A stretch of 64,000 nucleotides of DNA from Dichotomocladium elegans (lineage: Eukaryota; Mucoromycota; Mucoromycetes; Mucorales; Lichtheimiaceae): positions 1 through 64,000 of the forward strand of contig JAIXMN010000036.1 of the NCBI GenBank assembly GCA_025716815.1. Direction: 5' to 3'. The position numbers and the translations under genes were made by a program. Under the pieces are notes generated by a model, which had not been told where the DNA came from, ran no database searches, and saw only the letters and a list, made by a program, of their open reading frames with translations. Shown in pieces: positions 35,601-47,463 of the stretch (positions within the stretch are counted from its first letter, which is position 1; each line of letters opens with the position of its first letter).

Positions 35601-36676
35601 TCGCACAGGCTATGATCCTCATTCAACAGACCGAAAACACAAACTCCAAGGTCGCTGGTGTACGCAAAACGTATGAGAAGATCATCGGTGATAAGCACGA
35701 AGACTCCATGGCCAAGTTTGGTGCTGCGCTCGCGCAGGGTATTATTGACGCCGGCGGCCGCAACGTCACCATCTCGCTTGTCTCCCGAAACGGGCACCTT
35801 AACATGGCCGCAATCGTCGGTACCGTTGTGTTCACGCAGTTCTGGTACTGGTACCCCTTGACACATATGCTCAGCTTAGCCTTTACACCTACTGCTATTA
35901 TTGGCCTGAATAAGAACTTGGAGGTATGTTTTGCAGAACCGGACCGTAAACATAGTCGCTTTTGTATAGAGAAACAGCAAATTCATTTATGAACGCTACT
36001 TAGACGCCCAAATTTGAATTTATCTCGAACGCCAGACCTTCTCTCTTTGCGTACCCACCACAAATCAAACCGCCTTCTGCAGCCGTTGTTGAGAAGGTAT
36101 GTGTTCTGTAGAGAGAGAGAGAGAGAGAGCATACAGCTCATCTTCCTTTTTATGCCTGCCCACAATAGGTTGCAACGGCTGTCTTATCCACAACCGCAAA
36201 GGCTAAGGCGCGAGCAAAGAAGTCAGAGAAAGAAAAGGGGGATATGATGGACGTGGACAAGGAACCATCGGCCGGTGCTGCGTCTGGCGCAGCAAAGGAG
36301 GAGGCGAAGGAGGAGAAGCCCAAGAAGAAGAGGGAAGAGAGCTTTGAGGTCATGCAGAACATGGCCCGTGTAGTACCGTCACAGTTCAAACATATTTCTT
36401 TCAAGGAGGACTCTCGGTACACGCCGCTCAAGAAGGGCAAAATTGGCGGTATCATCATGCTTCTTGACAAGAGCCCTGGTGAAATGGAAGATTTGATTCA
36501 GCCCAGTGCTCCCTCTGGAGGTAAGAAGAGCAAATCGGGTTGGGCAAGATCTATGTGTGAGTACTCATCAACTTGAAAATATATCCCTCCCCACCAAACC
36601 AGATCCATCGGGCGTCAACCAAACGGAGGAGGAAGCTCAGCCATTTGAACCGTTCGAATATCCCTTTGACGATTAA
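32653..36676 (+). CDS. RPN2: 26S proteasome regulatory subunit RPN2 (PSMD1)
   Basis: Fifteen exons give 954 residues: 32653-32674, 32879-32996, 33054-33117, 33229-33334, 33432-33700, 33779-33916, 33982-34101, 34164-34283, 34347-34520, 34591-35139, 35198-35473, 35534-35923, 36004-36096, 36169-36520 and 36603-36676. The first exon is only 22 nt, followed by a 204-nt intron. The join gives [20 protein letters not shown], matching the family start. Alpha-helical N-terminal repeats are followed by proteasome/cyclosome (PC) repeats ([56 protein letters not shown]). A charged Lys/Glu segment (about residues 800-850) precedes the conserved C-terminus ending EPFEYPFDD. Rpn2 is the scaffold of the base and docks ubiquitin receptors. 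The model is close to full length compared with yeast. Confidence 0.95.
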
Positions 36677-37576
36677 TAATGCTTCCCTCTGCCCTTTTTT
36701 CTCTCTGTCACTCTCTACACTTCCCCCAGCAAGCTACATTTTTTCATATAAAGGCAAAAAAAAAAAGAACATGAAACCTGGCATTGTCATTCTTTTTATG
36801 TAACCTCATTTGCTGACGAGTTTATTGAACATACCGAACGTTCCGTTCAATGGATGCGTATCTGTATCTGGGCTGCACTATGGTTTGGATATACTCTGGC
36901 TACCTCAACACAATTCTTTCCAGGTGGAAAGAATCCGAGATTGCTTTGGATAATAAGGATGGACAGTGGGCGAGCAACCTGGGTTTTAAGGAAAAAAGTA
37001 TAAATATCAATTTATGCCGAGCTGATCCTCACCACCAAGCTAAAAATGATATGGAAAATATCCCCACTCACCGGAGAGTGTTATGTTATCTTTTTCTGAC
37101 AGAGAGTCCTGTCCTGTGCGCAAAACAATTACTTGGATATAAGATACCGTAAGGAGCTATGGGTCTTGCGGGGAAGGCGTGTGTGTGTGCGCGCACACAC
37201 GATCGATCAATGGAGTGGAAGAGACATGTTTTCTTTCTGTCCCAACAATGGTTAGCCTGATAGACAAGTCGACGGGGAAGAGTTTCCATGGCAAGTTGCC
37301 TTTTCTGAACATACAAGTGCAAGCGATGCTTCCATTTTCTAAGGTGCTGTGTAACACAGCGCAAGAGAAGATGCTTCGCTCTTATTTTTCACTCGCGAGT
37401 GTTCCTTCATTTTATTAGACGCTTTTTTTCCCCACCTTACACTCCTTTAAAAATATATCTTCCCCTCCCGCCCGCTCCCCTACTACCAACCTCCCTCCCG
37501 CACACCATCTCTCAGCCTCCGCATTCATCCACCCAATTCGACATCATCTGGTTTTCTTGAATACCACAGTAAACCA
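36677..37576. other. Intergenic between RPN2 and the coiled-coil gene
   Basis: 900 bp without a supported gene. The frame at 36850-37152 (100 codons) resembles nothing and has no splice context. The last about 170 bp are very pyrimidine-rich, as expected of a promoter or leader for the gene at 37577. Confidence 0.5.
37181..37200. repeat. 20-bp perfect palindrome of alternating purine-pyrimidine
   Basis: The sequence GTGTGTGTGCGCGCACACAC is its own reverse complement and strictly alternates purine and pyrimidine, so it can form a cruciform or left-handed Z-DNA. It lies in the RPN2-coiled-coil intergenic region, about 375 bp upstream of the ATG at 37577. Confidence 0.9.
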
Positions 37577-39519
37577 ATGTCAGCCTATCCCTCCGTCCCA
37601 ATGCCGCCGACGCCCCAAGGCACTCCACGCAACTCGTCATCATCACCTCCACCCGGTCCGAGATTCAGCGTCAACTCTAATCTAATGAACTACTCCATCC
37701 CTAAAAATAATCATGAACAAGAAGAGGTTAGTCGTCGGTTTCATGTCCTCTCTATCTCTCTCTCTCTCTCCCACACCCCCCTTCCGGCCATTTGCCACCC
37801 GGAATGGCGGACTGATTTTGTTTTACAATGTTAGAGAAAGAAGTTCAGCATGAAAGACGATCCGTCATCGCCGCATCAGCAACCGATGCCGGTGTCAATA
37901 ACCGGCCCCTCCTCGACGAAGCGGGAGATTCAACGGGGCAACTCGAGTACCCAAGTCCGGCAGCTCGAGGCACAAATCGAATCACTCACACTGCAGAACG
38001 TCAAGCTCCAGCGCACCAACCGTCTCCTCAAGGTGGACACAGACAACCTCATCAAGCAGAAAACGCAGCCACTCGATCAAAAGATCCATGATCTCACGCT
38101 AGCCAACGTTCAGCTCCAGCGGGCAACGAGGCTCCTTCAGCAGGATCTCCAGGAGAAGGCGGCCGCGCTCGAGAATTTTAAACGAGACCAGATCCTTCAG
38201 ATGAAATCCGTAGGACCCGAATACGAGTTTCTTGTCCAGATGGTCAACGTGCTTCATCGTCAGGTAAAGAGGTGTGTGTGTGTGTGTGTGGGAGGTGGAA
38301 TTCCTTTTTACTTTTGCTGGTTTTTTTTTTGTTGTTTCTTGCTTTTCGCTTATCTTTCTCAAAAATAAAAGATCAGCGGCAATCCAACATGCGACGAAAC
38401 GTGTTGCTACACATCACAACCTATCAACCAATCGACCATGGTCATGACCCTGCCACCCGAAAACGAACAACAAGAAGAAATGGAAGCACAGCATATTTGC
38501 CGTCCTGTCATCCATTCTTCGATCTCACAAGGCTCCTATGCAATCGAGTTGGAGAACAAGATTGTGCGGCTAGAACAATTAATCGAGGAGTTGGATGCAG
38601 AAAAGGAGCAGATGCTGCGCCAACAAGCGTATAAGGATAACGACATCGAAACGCTCAAACGAGAACTTCGGATTAAGGATGATATCGTGTCCCAACTCGA
38701 GACTGACTTTTTGAACCTCGAGGAGCAACTCGCGCGACTACAGAGGGTAAGTGACAAATGTGGAAGGTTAGCAATAAATACCTAATGGACGGTATCTTGG
38801 TTTTTTTGTTTATTTAGGAGCTTAATGAACAGCAGCAGCAGAAGCAAAGGGAACGGGAGAGTTCGGTGCCAATACCCACATATCAAAACCAACTCCAGCA
38901 AGAGGAACACGACACAAAGAGACAATCACAGCTTCTGATGGATACGAAGCGGCGGTCGCTCGCTATTAAGGATACTGACGCCTTGGAGCGCATGTTGCGT
39001 GGTGACTTGCAGGTGGATCATTTGCAGCAACACCCGTGTCAGCCATCACCCCCTGAGGACGGCTCGGAAGTTGACGACGATGACGACGATAACGAGGAGG
39101 AGGAAGAGAAAATAGATGAAGATGACGATGCTACTATGCCAACGACAACGACACTGCACCGTTCATGCAACGAGTCAAGTCAGTCGAACCAACCTGTCGA
39201 AGACACCGCTGTGGCCACAGCATTGGCACCGCCAAAGAAACAGGCGCAGGTGCCACGCCGACGCGTCTTATCGTTTCTTTCTTGTGGCGTCCTGCCTTGC
39301 GCCTATCCTGCCTATCCCACGGTCGGCACGGTCGGCACGAAGGATGAGCAGGACGACCCTTTCGCGCTCTTTACGTTCATGACCATCTTTCTTGGACTTG
39401 CGTCGCAGATGGGCATCACTGACGACTGGACGTTGCCCATCACCTTGACTGTTCTTGTGTCGGGCTTCCTCTGGTCGGGAGCCGCAAAAGGTGTTCAGTT
39501 CAAACTGAAGCTCACGTAG
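37577..39519 (+). CDS. Coiled-coil protein with C-terminal membrane hairpin, 551 aa, unknown
   Basis: Four exons (37577-37726, 37835-38263, 38372-38746, 38818-39519) give 551 residues. A Pro/Ser-rich N-terminus precedes two coiled-coil segments (roughly residues 85-190, QLEAQIESLTLQNVKLQR; and 220-320, AIELENKIVRLEQLIEELDA). An acidic run of Asp/Glu follows (about residues 395-420). The last about 60 residues hold two hydrophobic segments (ALFTFMTIFLGLASQMG and LPITLTVLVSGFLWSG) separated by a short polar turn. This suggests a tail-anchored hairpin with the coiled coils in the cytosol or nucleoplasm. I do not recognise a family. By layout it could be an organelle tether or a nuclear-envelope protein, which is speculation. 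Confidence 0.75.
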
Positions 39520-40197
39520 ACACTCCCCCCCCAGTCTTTCCCATCTCTCCGTTTCCATCATACCCAACCTCCTACCCCCAATTCTCCTAACTTATCCTTT
39601 ACTGCATAGACATCCCTGCCTTGGTTTACTCTCTCTCTCTCTATCTCAGTACTTCCCTTTTCTCTGCATGTACATATATTTACTACTATCATTAATCTAA
39701 TGGCTCCTATAATCCCCGATCGTTCTTTTTGTGAAACGCAACCATCATCTCCTTTTGATTCCCACCACGTGTGGGCAAGTGAGCCGAGTCAACCGCAAAT
39801 AATTGTTCTGGGGTAGAACAGTAAAGCTGCTTGCATCACCCTCTTTCCTTACCAGAGCCAATGGCTGGTTCGCAACAACCAGCATTCTAGAAAACGCAAT
39901 TGATCTACCAGAGCTAAGATCCCTAGAGACACACACACACACTTTCTCATCACCCCTCACCCCACATCGGTGCGGTTTACCATCTTCCTGGTTTTTCGCC
40001 CCCCTCTCCGAATGCAAAAGACGAGCTCGATGTGAAAAGAAAACATACCCTCCTCTCACGGATTTTAGATCTACATGCGTTCCGAAGGGTTGGGGTGGGG
40101 GAAGGAAAAAGAAAATGAAAGAAACTACCTATCAACGCCGCCGCTGTTGAAAGTTAAGGGTGACTGAGAAGCGTCACGCAAACGATGTTTGTTTTAT
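39520..40197. other. Convergent intergenic between the coiled-coil gene and ALDH
   Basis: 678 bp between two 3' ends. It contains CT-rich runs (39625-39650), a CA tract (39929-39943) and G-rich sequence (40095-40110). No gene is supported; frames on both strands at 39745-40150 are low complexity. Confidence 0.5.
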
Positions 40198-42276
40198 TTA
40201 TGCAATGTTAATCTTGACCGCCTTGACCTGTTTTTTTTGAAACACACACGTGTGGTGCCGGATTGGGTTTGGTAGAAAGTTGTGAGTGTTCAAACTTTTC
40301 ACAATGATTGCCTTTTTGGCTCACCTGATAATAATTCTCAAGGGCGTACTCGCCATTCTCACGACCAATGCCACTTTGCTTGTAGCCACCAAATGGCGTA
40401 TTATAGTCCTAGAAACATGGTGCAAGTGCATGCATGCGTTGTTTCAGAGTGTGTGTGTGTGTGTGTGTATGGGAACAGTGGTGGTGGTGGTGGGCGGGCG
40501 GTGTTTATTTACCAGTTCATTGTAACAATTGACCCAGACGGTCCCGGCCTCAAGCTTGTTTGCAACCTGGATTGCCTGACTGATATTCTGCGTAAAGACC
40601 GCTGCTGCAAGCCCATAAGCCGTGTCATGGGCCTTCTCAACCACTTCCTCGAGCGTCGAGAACTTGGACACCGCCACAACAGGTCCAAAGATCTCTTCCT
40701 GCATGATCTTCATATTCTCCTTGACATCTAAAACCAATTCATACATGAATCAATATAAGAAACAACCCCTCCCCACCCCCACCTTCTTTTTTTTTTATGG
40801 GGTTTGGGGGGGGGATGCCCCGCATGTACAATACCTGTAAAGACGGTGGGCTCAATGAAATATCCCTTGTCGCCGAATCGTTTGCCACCCATGTAGCACG
40901 TCGCGCCTTCCTTCTTGCCATGCTCGATGTAGCTCATGATCCGATCAAACTGGACCTGGGAGATCTGGGGTCCCTGGAACGTCGACTCATCAAAAGGATC
41001 GCCGACCTTGGTCTGTTCTGTGTAGGCCTTGAAACGCTCCAAGAAGGTGTCGTAAATGCCCTCTGCAGGATGCGATGGTATCGTCAGTCCCCGGCGTGCC
41101 TTCTTTTTGTTATAACAAACAACAACAAATGCCAACGGCTTACCTTGAACGTAGACGCGGGACCCTGCACAGCAGCACTGGCCATGGTTGAAAAAGATGC
41201 CCTTGTGTGCCCAGGCGACTGCCTGGTCAATGTCGGCATCGTCAAAGATGATGTTGGGCGACTTGCCGCCCAGCTCGAGCGTGATCTTCTTCAGGTTCGA
41301 CTCGGCGGAGGCCTTCATGATCTGGCGGCCGACGGCCGTTGAGCCGGTGAAGGCGACCTTGCCGACCTTGGGGTGCCTGGCGAGCTTGTCGCCGGCGACG
41401 GGGCCGAGCCCGGTGATGATGTTGATGACGCCGGGGGGAAAGCCGGCCTCGACAACGAGCTCGGCAACCTTGAGGGCCGACAGCGGCGTCATCTCGGACG
41501 TCTTGACGATCACGACGTTGCCGGTGCAGAGGGCCGGCCCGAGTTTCCAGCCGAGCATCATCAGCGGGAAGTTCCAGGGAATGATCGCACCGCACACGCC
41601 AATGGGCTCGTGGCGCGTGTACGAGAGCTTGCCCTCCGTCTCAATCACCTTGCCGTGGACCTTGTCCGCGTATCCTGCAAAGTACCGCAGCGTCTTTGCC
41701 AGCTCCGGCACATCGTACCCGCGCGCAATCGCAATCCCCTTGCCATTGTCAAGCGTCTCCAGCCGAGCAAGCTCCTCCCGATGCGCATCCACCAGGTCCG
41801 CGAGCTTCAACATCAACCGCCCACGCTCCCGTCCAGACGTCTTGCTCCACACCTCGCGGAACGCACGCTCCGCCGCTTCCACTGCCGCATTCACTTGATT
41901 TTCTCCCGCTTTGTACAGAGAGAACAACAGTGTTTCAACATGTCTGCCAACATCCTCCCGCCCCCCCTCTCACTTGACTGACCTGCCTGTACAGAAGCTA
42001 TCACCTCGCCCTAAATGTGTGTCTAGTCTCAAGAACACATCTTTATATTCACACATGTCTTACCGTCGCAGGATTGATCGTGTCGATCGTGCTCTCGCCA
42101 GCAACAAACGCATTGTTGATAAAAAGTCCGGTATTGACTATCACCCCCCCCAAAAAAAAAAGAAATCAATCAAGCATCCCTAACCACCGCCACCACCCGC
42201 TTTGCCCATCCAACTTACAAGTGACCTTGTCCCCCTTGGGCGTCATAGCATGCACTACAAAGTCACTCGAAGTCAT
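40198..42276 (-). CDS. NAD(P)-dependent aldehyde dehydrogenase (ALDH1/2 class)
   Basis: Eight exons (42276-42219, 42137-42064, 42010-41983, 41908-41144, 41062-40835, 40727-40513, 40408-40325, 40227-40198) give 493 residues, the normal family length. The oxyanion-hole motif GAIIPWNFPLMMLGWK, the Rossmann loop GSTAVGRQIM, the general base in LELGGKSPNIIF and the catalytic cysteine in GQCCCAGSRVYVQ are intact, as are EEIFGPVVAV and FGGYKQSGIGRENGEYALEN. The N-terminus (MTSSDFVVHAMTPKGDKV) lacks an obvious mitochondrial presequence, so a cytosolic enzyme is likely. The last exon holds nine codons plus stop, and one internal exon is only 28 nt. The central 755 bp are unusually GC-rich, which creates long spurious frames on the opposite strand. 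Confidence 0.93.
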
Positions 42277-42684
42277 CTTGGGCGCTAGTCTGTGTATTAT
42301 GTTCTGTGTGGGTTGGGGACAGAAAAAAAAAAGTGAAAGAGAGAGTTGTGTGAATGTTTCAAAAACGCGCGTCTTCAACAACACACACGCGTTTTAAATA
42401 GATCGCATAGACTTCTCACGGTACACTTTTTAGCGCGCCCATTTGCTTTTGCTACATGTACCCTGTCTTCAGATATTTCTCACACACACACACACATGAC
42501 CTCCTCGGCCATAGGTATTTAGCGTGTGGGACCCTCAAAAACCTCCCCCCCCCAGTGTGTATGTTTTTCTGTGGGAAATGCAATGCAAAATTGCTTTTTT
42601 GATATGCGAACGAAACCTAAAAATGTACAGAAATGAAGCCTCCTACCCTCTTTGCGCGCATACACACACCCAAAGGGCCTATTT
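42277..42684. other. Intergenic between LTN1 3' end and ALDH 5' end
   Basis: 408 bp with CA tracts (42482-42496 and 42662-42668) and poly-C (42546-42554). It carries the ALDH promoter and the LTN1 terminator region. No gene is seen. Confidence 0.45.
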
Positions 42685-43497
42685 TTAAAAAACAGTTCGG
42701 CATAAAGGACAACTGGCAGAATTCGACGACCGGAACCACTAATGAAAAAAAAAAGACATCTTGTTGTAGCAGCAACAAAGAAAGGGTTGTACAATAATAC
42801 CTTATATAAGCAGCTTGAATGGAATTTGTTCTTGCACGTACGACACTGCTTGGTGGGTATGGATCTGTCCTGCGCACTGATGATCGAGTAGCAAATCGTA
42901 CAGTCCTCCACGCCGCTAAAGTGCAAATTCAGGTTTCTCTTAAACACCGTCAGAGCATCCACAATGCTTCCGTTCTAAGAAGGACAACTCAGTGGGACTG
43001 TCGCCAGCCTTTCCCCGCCCATATAGATACCGACCTGAGAACCAATGACGGCTGCAACGGAGAACATCCATCCGCGCCATTGCTTATCGTTCACGCCAAC
43101 CTTCTGTACGCCTTCCACCTCAATCTGCCGCAGAGGGAAGTTGCTCGGTAGCCGGATCGCAATCTGCATGTTCTGTTCATCAACGGTGTACGTTGCTGAC
43201 ACCTCATGTGCCGTCCTGAGTGCCTTGACTGCAAAATGATTTTCGTTATCATTCTCCTCGAGCATCGACTTGATATCTTCCCGGTTCACAAGTCTCAGTT
43301 CACGCTCGATGAGCATCGCACTATAGTTCTGCTCCACATAACTTTGGATTTGTCAGAACCTCCATGTTTCTTTCTTCAGCATGTCACCTACCGCTCCACT
43401 TCGATCGTAAGCTGACGCGTTTTGCAGTCGGCCCACCATTGTCTTTACCGCGTTTCATGGAACGAACGAAATGAATATGCTTTGCTGCACTTTTCAC

Positions 43498-43540
<43 letters not shown>

Positions 43541-46500
43541 CCTCACAAGGGACGGGATGTGTTTCAAAGCAAGATAGAATACATGCGCTGCGAGAAGCTG
43601 ATAACTAATTTCCGCAGTACCATCAAATCCTATTTCCAAGCAACATTGTGGTCAGGCGCAATTCCGTCCCCGAAACCGCCTCCTCCTTCTTGCTGCTCAC
43701 CATCGCAGTCGTATGATTCAATGCACCACAGCGATAAGCTGAACGCCTGGCTGTCTGCTCCTCCTACACCAATGCCAAGAAGCGTCGACAAGAACGGAAG
43801 AAGAACAGTGACGGCTTCATGCTCCTTAAGCTGAGTCGTATATTCTTGCTTGAGACGGAAAGTCTAGCGTGCCCAAAAAGAGTAAGATCCTCATCTTTTT
43901 TTATCTTGGTTTGGTTTCCTGGACACTTACAATATCAACAAAATGTTCAAACATGATCAGCCATGAGAAAAGGTATCCAGACACCTCATGCAATGGCTAG
44001 ATGTTTGGAGGAAAAGTTTAAGTAAGACGCACACTACCACCCCGGTATCCTTGTTGCAACCATTCAATATACCTGCTCGTCCAATGGCGCCGAATGCCAT
44101 TTCGGAATACCCGGAGGCATCAAAATGTTCCGCAAAAGGTCTGCCTGTATAGCAGCAGTTGGTGATGAGGATGATGACTCATCCTCGTCGTCTATTGATA
44201 TATATCTGTCAGACTGTGCGTGTGTGCAAACCTTTCTGCGTCAAGAAGCACCCTTCCCCGTACCAGCTGTGGACGTAAACTCCAATCGCACCGATGCTGC
44301 TTGCACAATATGAGAAGTATACACTTTGAGAAGCTCAAGCGCTCGCTTCTGCACTATCTCGTTGGATGCAAACAAGAGCCCAAAAAGCTTATCTTCCTTA
44401 TGAGTATAAAATCCTGCGCTGCTGCCCTCAAACTTCCTTGACACACATGTACCTTGGGAATACATTGAGCTTCGACTACGATCTTTTGCGGAATGTTCTG
44501 TAGGAGATCAGACAAGAGCTGCTGATAATGGATTTTCGTTTTAACAGAAGAACCTGCGGTATAAAGTAAATCAATGTCGACCTGTTCGGGCAAAATTCAC
44601 TACAGCACTCTACCCTTCTCGGTGGCGAACAATTCGAGTATCAGCTCGTAGAAACTAGCTTCATGATCTTCCAACGCGCTTGAAAGACCATGTTCACCTC
44701 CTGTGGATAGCGTCTTCAACTTGGAATAGAGTTTCAAAGCATAGTAGAGGATCGGCAGCTCTTCATCCGTCCCAGGATCAGAATACTAAAGTCAATGCGG
44801 GAGTCAGTCGATCTGATACACAATGAAATTTTTCAGCCCACGGCACCTTAATCCATTCATAGCTCCGTTCCAGAAAGAAATCCCATTGTCCGCCAGACAC
44901 GTCCTGGACAGACTCGGCAAGATGCGCAAAGAGCTTTGCAAGCTGAACAAGCACCCGCATCCGATGGGAAGGAACAAAGTCGTGGACCACCGAGTCGTCC
45001 TCGAACCACTTGCGGACCGCGAGCAAAAGGTGAGTCAACCGCTGCGGTGGAATTGAAATCGCACCAAACGCAAGCGATGAAGCATTCAACAGGACCACAA
45101 GGTACCACGCTAAAAAACAACAACACAAGACAGGGCTTAAGCATAAGAGCATATATTGCCTCCTTCCCGTCCCCCCAAAATAGCTAACCTTCCTTATCAG
45201 CATCCTCGCCAAACGCATCAAAGCTACGAACACCGGACAGCTTGCTTGTCAGTTCGCTCTGCAGACGTTCGTATTGGGCACTTCCGTCAAGCGTGTTCTT
45301 GAATGCATCGAGGATCGCAACCTTGAAAGGAAGGCGGACTGATATATACGTATATATATATATGTATGTATGCAAGTTAGCAAATCAACAGTCATCGGCA
45401 AAGCCAATTGCATTTACCTGTTCTTGCTTCTGCTTTCAGCATGGTCAACCAACGCTGCAAGCTGTCTGAGGAGTAACCGACGAGGAGCATCGTTCTCTTC
45501 AGCACCATTTCCAGTGCCCGTGCTGCTGCTGCGCATGTTACCGTTATCTTCTTCTCATCCTCGTCGTCACCAAAGCAAGGTGATCGAATTGTTTCGCCAA
45601 TGAAGCGAGCCAGTGGATCATCGCCCGTCGCTTTATTATGCATGAGGAAATCATAAAGAGCGTCACTCCACTCTACACCCTGAGTCGTGCGTGATCGCAC
45701 GAGCATGTCCAGTCGCTGATGGAAGATCATCTCGGTATGATTGACAAAGGCCTGGATGCCAAGCGAGCTCGCAGCGACAGTGCTGTCCCATATCGGATAG
45801 CTACCCGGAATGGCGAGTCCCCACTGACATTCGACACTCGCCACCATAAGCTGATGCAAAATCCAGTCCTTCTCGTCGTCCATGGCAGCAAAAAATTCGG
45901 GTACACCCACACCAAGAATGTATTCTGCTACAAACAGGAGCATTCGGGCATAACTGCTCAGGCCGTACATGTCATATGCCACCGGTGGAATCTCGTCGCT
46001 CTCAACAAGTGGGACATCCACAAGCGACGCATACGGGTCGATCATCGATACACCCAAGAACTTTGTCGAAGTGTATTGCCCGAACCGCGCCCGGAGCTGT
46101 CTCCAGTCGTCGGGGTGGCCAAAGACTTTAGAAATTACCTTTGATCGATCGGTATCGTACGTCCCATTTAACAACGTCTTCACGCGTTCGACAGAATCGG
46201 ACGGGCTGTGCAATCGTTAGTGTTCAATCTATGCCATACCAACTCGGTATCTTTTTTTTTGTTTTGCTCTTTACCTGCTGTGATGATGGACGTCTGCAAT
46301 CGTTCGCCTCGCATGAGCCAGGAGAGCATCCAGAACGGGCGCCTGGGTAAGGACACCACATGTTCCAAGTGACTTCCACACCTCAGAGGCTGTTTTTGAT
46401 ATAGCCTCAGCTTCAGTACCATGATCCAAGCCCTCGCCGGATGTAAACTTTGCAAAGATCAACTCGAACACCCCAACAGGAATATGGATAGCAGCAGGTA

Positions 46501-47405
46501 TCTTGATCAGTGCTTCTAACTGCTCCGATGAGAGCGACTTTAGCACATTCAGGATACACAGCGTACGATGGAGTAGTGAAAGGGCCGGTGCGCCTGCAGA
46601 TGCTGATCCGGACTGATATGGGTCAAGCTTTTCGAAGACGCCATGGAAAGTGGTGGCGACTTTTTCCATCACTTGCATTGAAAGAAGTGCACTGGCTACA
46701 AAAAAGGGGGACGGGACCTTTTGTCAGCATCAAATAAGAGCATTTCGTTAGCGCACCATTCCCGCCCCCCAAGAAAACATACCAAAATGCACCTGGAGAC
46801 CCGTCAAGATGAGATGCTGCAATTTATCCCAACCAATCGTGGGGGATTCGTCATGAAGATAATTTATAGCGAGTTTTGTAAAAATCGCATCCATATGCTC
46901 GCCCGAATAGCTTCTCGTGACCGACGGAGCGCGTTTGATCTGGGTGGGAGGGGGAGGAAGGATTTGTTCAGAAACTTCCTTACGATAGAGAAGTGTACAA
47001 ATCTACCTGATCTAACAGCAGGATAAGCATATCTGCCTGGCGACAGCTATTGTCCACCTCCGCAAGGTTGGAAAGCATTGCACTGCACAGTTCCTTTGCG
47101 CCGGCCGTGTCTCCCAGGCGCGTGATCAAGTTCATATAAAGCGAAACGAATGGTCCAAGCGACTTTTCGGGAATATCGTTCAAGACGGTCAAAAGAAGCT
47201 TGGCATGACGAATGATTTCCTTATTTGCGCGGAGTGTGAGTGACAAAATAAGAAAAATGTATAGAGCATAACTCTCACCTTCATCCCAGAATCTGGGTCT
47301 GTAAAGGAAGCCCAATAAGCTCTCAAGAGGTCGTTTGCCATCTGAAGCAACTGCGGGGATTTATCTAGTGGTAGGTTTTCAATACAAAACAATCGCTGCA
47401 TTTAT

Positions 47406-47463
<58 letters not shown>

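Noticed and set aside
36850..37152. 100-codon frame after RPN2
   Set aside because: No motif, no splice partner and unlike the coding character of its neighbours.
41188..41898. 236-codon open frame on the plus strand
   Set aside because: It is antisense to the GC-rich catalytic exon of the aldehyde dehydrogenase and is a codon-bias shadow.
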